Shown here piece after piece: positions 6,089-6,671 of a stretch of 6,671 bases of DNA. Numbering within the stretch: the first letter of the stretch is position 1; each line of letters begins with the position of its first letter. The notes beneath the pieces are model-generated. The model had not been told where the DNA came from, did not search any database, and was given only the letters and a program-made list of their open reading frames with translations. Made by a program: the position numbers and the translations under genes. Origin of the DNA: Myxococcales bacterium UBA5297. GTDB lineage: Bacteria > Myxococcota > Myxococcia > Myxococcales > UBA5297. The stretch is taken from assembly GCA_002408385.1 (NCBI GenBank), contig DHSB01000038.1, positions 599 to 7,269 of the forward strand, given 5' to 3'.

Positions 6089-6535
6089 TTGGCTGATGAT
6101 TTCAAGATCAGGCCCGCCCGCCGCGGTGACCGCGAAGGAGTAGCCGAGCTCCTGAGAGAGGCCGGCTACGCCGACGGGGCCGACACGAACATCATGTTCT
6201 GGGTGCTCAATCACCCGGAGATCGACGTGTTCGTCGCCGCCGACAGCCAAGAGCGGCCCGTCGGCTACCTGAGCCTCTCGCATCGACCGCAGCTTCGGCT
6301 GCGCGGGCGCATCGCGACCATCGACGAGCTCGTGGTGGGCGCGTCTTGGCGTGACCGGGAGGTCGGCACCCGTCTTCTCGAGTCGGCGGTCGAGCGGGCC
6401 ATGGCGCTGTCGGCAAAGCGCATCGAGGTCTCCACTGCCGACGGGCGCTCCGCCTTCCCGCTCGACTTCTGGACCAAGAGCGGCTTCCAGGAGATCGACA
6501 GCAAGGTGCTGCGCTACTCGAAGCTCGAGCGCTAA
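6089..6535 (+). CDS. GNAT-family N-acetyltransferase
   Basis: This 148-residue protein reads MADDFKIRPARRGD from TTG 6089-6091 to TAA 6533-6535. GGGGAG at 6079-6084 precedes the start by four bases. No in-frame ATG, GTG or TTG lies between the putative promoter and this TTG, and the next ATG would remove the first strand and helix of the fold. IRPARRGDREGVAELLREAGY matches the beta1-alpha1 opening, VFVAADSQERPVGYLSL beta2-beta3, IDELVVGASWRDREVGTRLLESAVERA motif A (residues 78-104), and FWTKSGFQEID the C-terminal GF motif. Family role: transfer of acetyl from acetyl-CoA to an amine of a small molecule or protein. The pyrophosphate-binding loop is degenerate: R88-x-x-E91-x-G93 instead of R/QxxGxG/A. 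The protein is short, single-domain and soluble, with unknown substrate. The frame is also open far upstream, but that part is antisense to the radical SAM gene. Confidence 0.87.
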   Translation: MADDFKIRPARRGDREGVAELLREAGYADGADTNIMFWVLNHPEIDVFVAADSQERPVGYLSLSHRPQLRLRGRIATIDELVVGASWRDREVGTRLLESAVERAMALSAKRIEVSTADGRSAFPLDFWTKSGFQEIDSKVLRYSKLER

Positions 6536-6671
6536 GGCCTTCCGCTTCGCGCGGGCCCGAGAACCACGTCGGCGGGGCCATCCGGCGCCAAGTCGCCGAG
6601 CCTCGCCGCCGGGGCGCCGGCGCGCCCTGCCCTACCCGGCGGCGCGGGCCCGGGCCGTGCGCTCCCAGGCC
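6532..6671 (-). CDS. Possible 3' end of a minus-strand gene (partial)
   Basis: Reading inward from the window edge on the minus strand, one frame stays open for about 45 codons. It ends RLGDLAPDGPADVVLGPARSGRP before TAG at 6532-6534, which overlaps the GNAT stop codon tail-to-tail. A second frame ends earlier (AWERTARARAAG, TAG at 6632-6634) and is an equally possible C-terminus. Neither is recognisable, and no start is in the window. At this GC content open frames of this length are expected by chance, so at most one is real. Confidence 0.22.
   Translation of the reverse strand, partial: PGSARPGPAPPGRAGRAGAPAARLGDLAPDGPADVVLGPARSGRP

Noticed and set aside
4625..6535. A 636-codon plus-strand frame that would fuse a long N-terminal region to the GNAT domain
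   Set aside because: Everything before about 6089 is antisense to the well-supported radical SAM gene or lies in the promoter region. Only the last 148 codons resemble a protein family, and a promoter and ribosome-binding site sit directly before them.
1..6671. CRISPR array, insertion sequence, phage or defence system
   Set aside because: No regularly spaced identical repeats with spacers, no transposase or integrase domain, and no known defence domain was found on either strand.

Overview
The window is very GC-rich (about 70% or more, with third codon positions nearly always G or C). It looks like a chromosomal segment of a myxobacterium or related Myxococcota/deltaproteobacterial lineage. 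The best clue is a large minus-strand protein with an MJ0042-type zinc ribbon, a long Pro/Ala-rich linker, one membrane segment and many TPRs, an architecture I associate with that group. This placement is inference from memory, not a search.

Layout. Positions 1-441 (+) hold the C-terminal part of a PlsC/LPLAT-type acyltransferase whose start lies outside the window. Positions 442-791 hold no gene, but contain a run of small hairpins (489-630) and a degenerate GC-rich repeat (about 681-747). Positions 792-3803 (-) encode the 1003-residue zinc-ribbon/TPR membrane protein. Positions 3804-4666 hold no convincing long gene. They contain a second copy of the 681-747 repeat, a pair of 40-bp direct repeats exactly 300 bp apart, a possible 28-residue leader ORF overlapping the TPR start, and terminator-like hairpins behind the next gene. 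Positions 4667-5944 (-) encode a 425-residue radical SAM protein of a family I recognise but whose function I do not know. A 144-bp divergent region with a plausible sigma70 promoter leads into a 148-residue GNAT acetyltransferase at 6089-6535 (+), read from a TTG start. The last ~140 bases may hold the 3' end of a minus-strand gene.

The genes do not form an obvious pathway or defence system. The zinc-ribbon/TPR gene and the radical SAM gene share a strand but are 863 bp apart with terminator-like structures between them, so they are probably separate transcription units. The radical SAM and GNAT genes are divergent and could be co-regulated. The points most worth a second look are the repeated (L/M)SD(I/L)FG motif and second Cys pair set in the zinc-ribbon protein, the extra cysteines of the radical SAM protein, and the intergenic repeat family.
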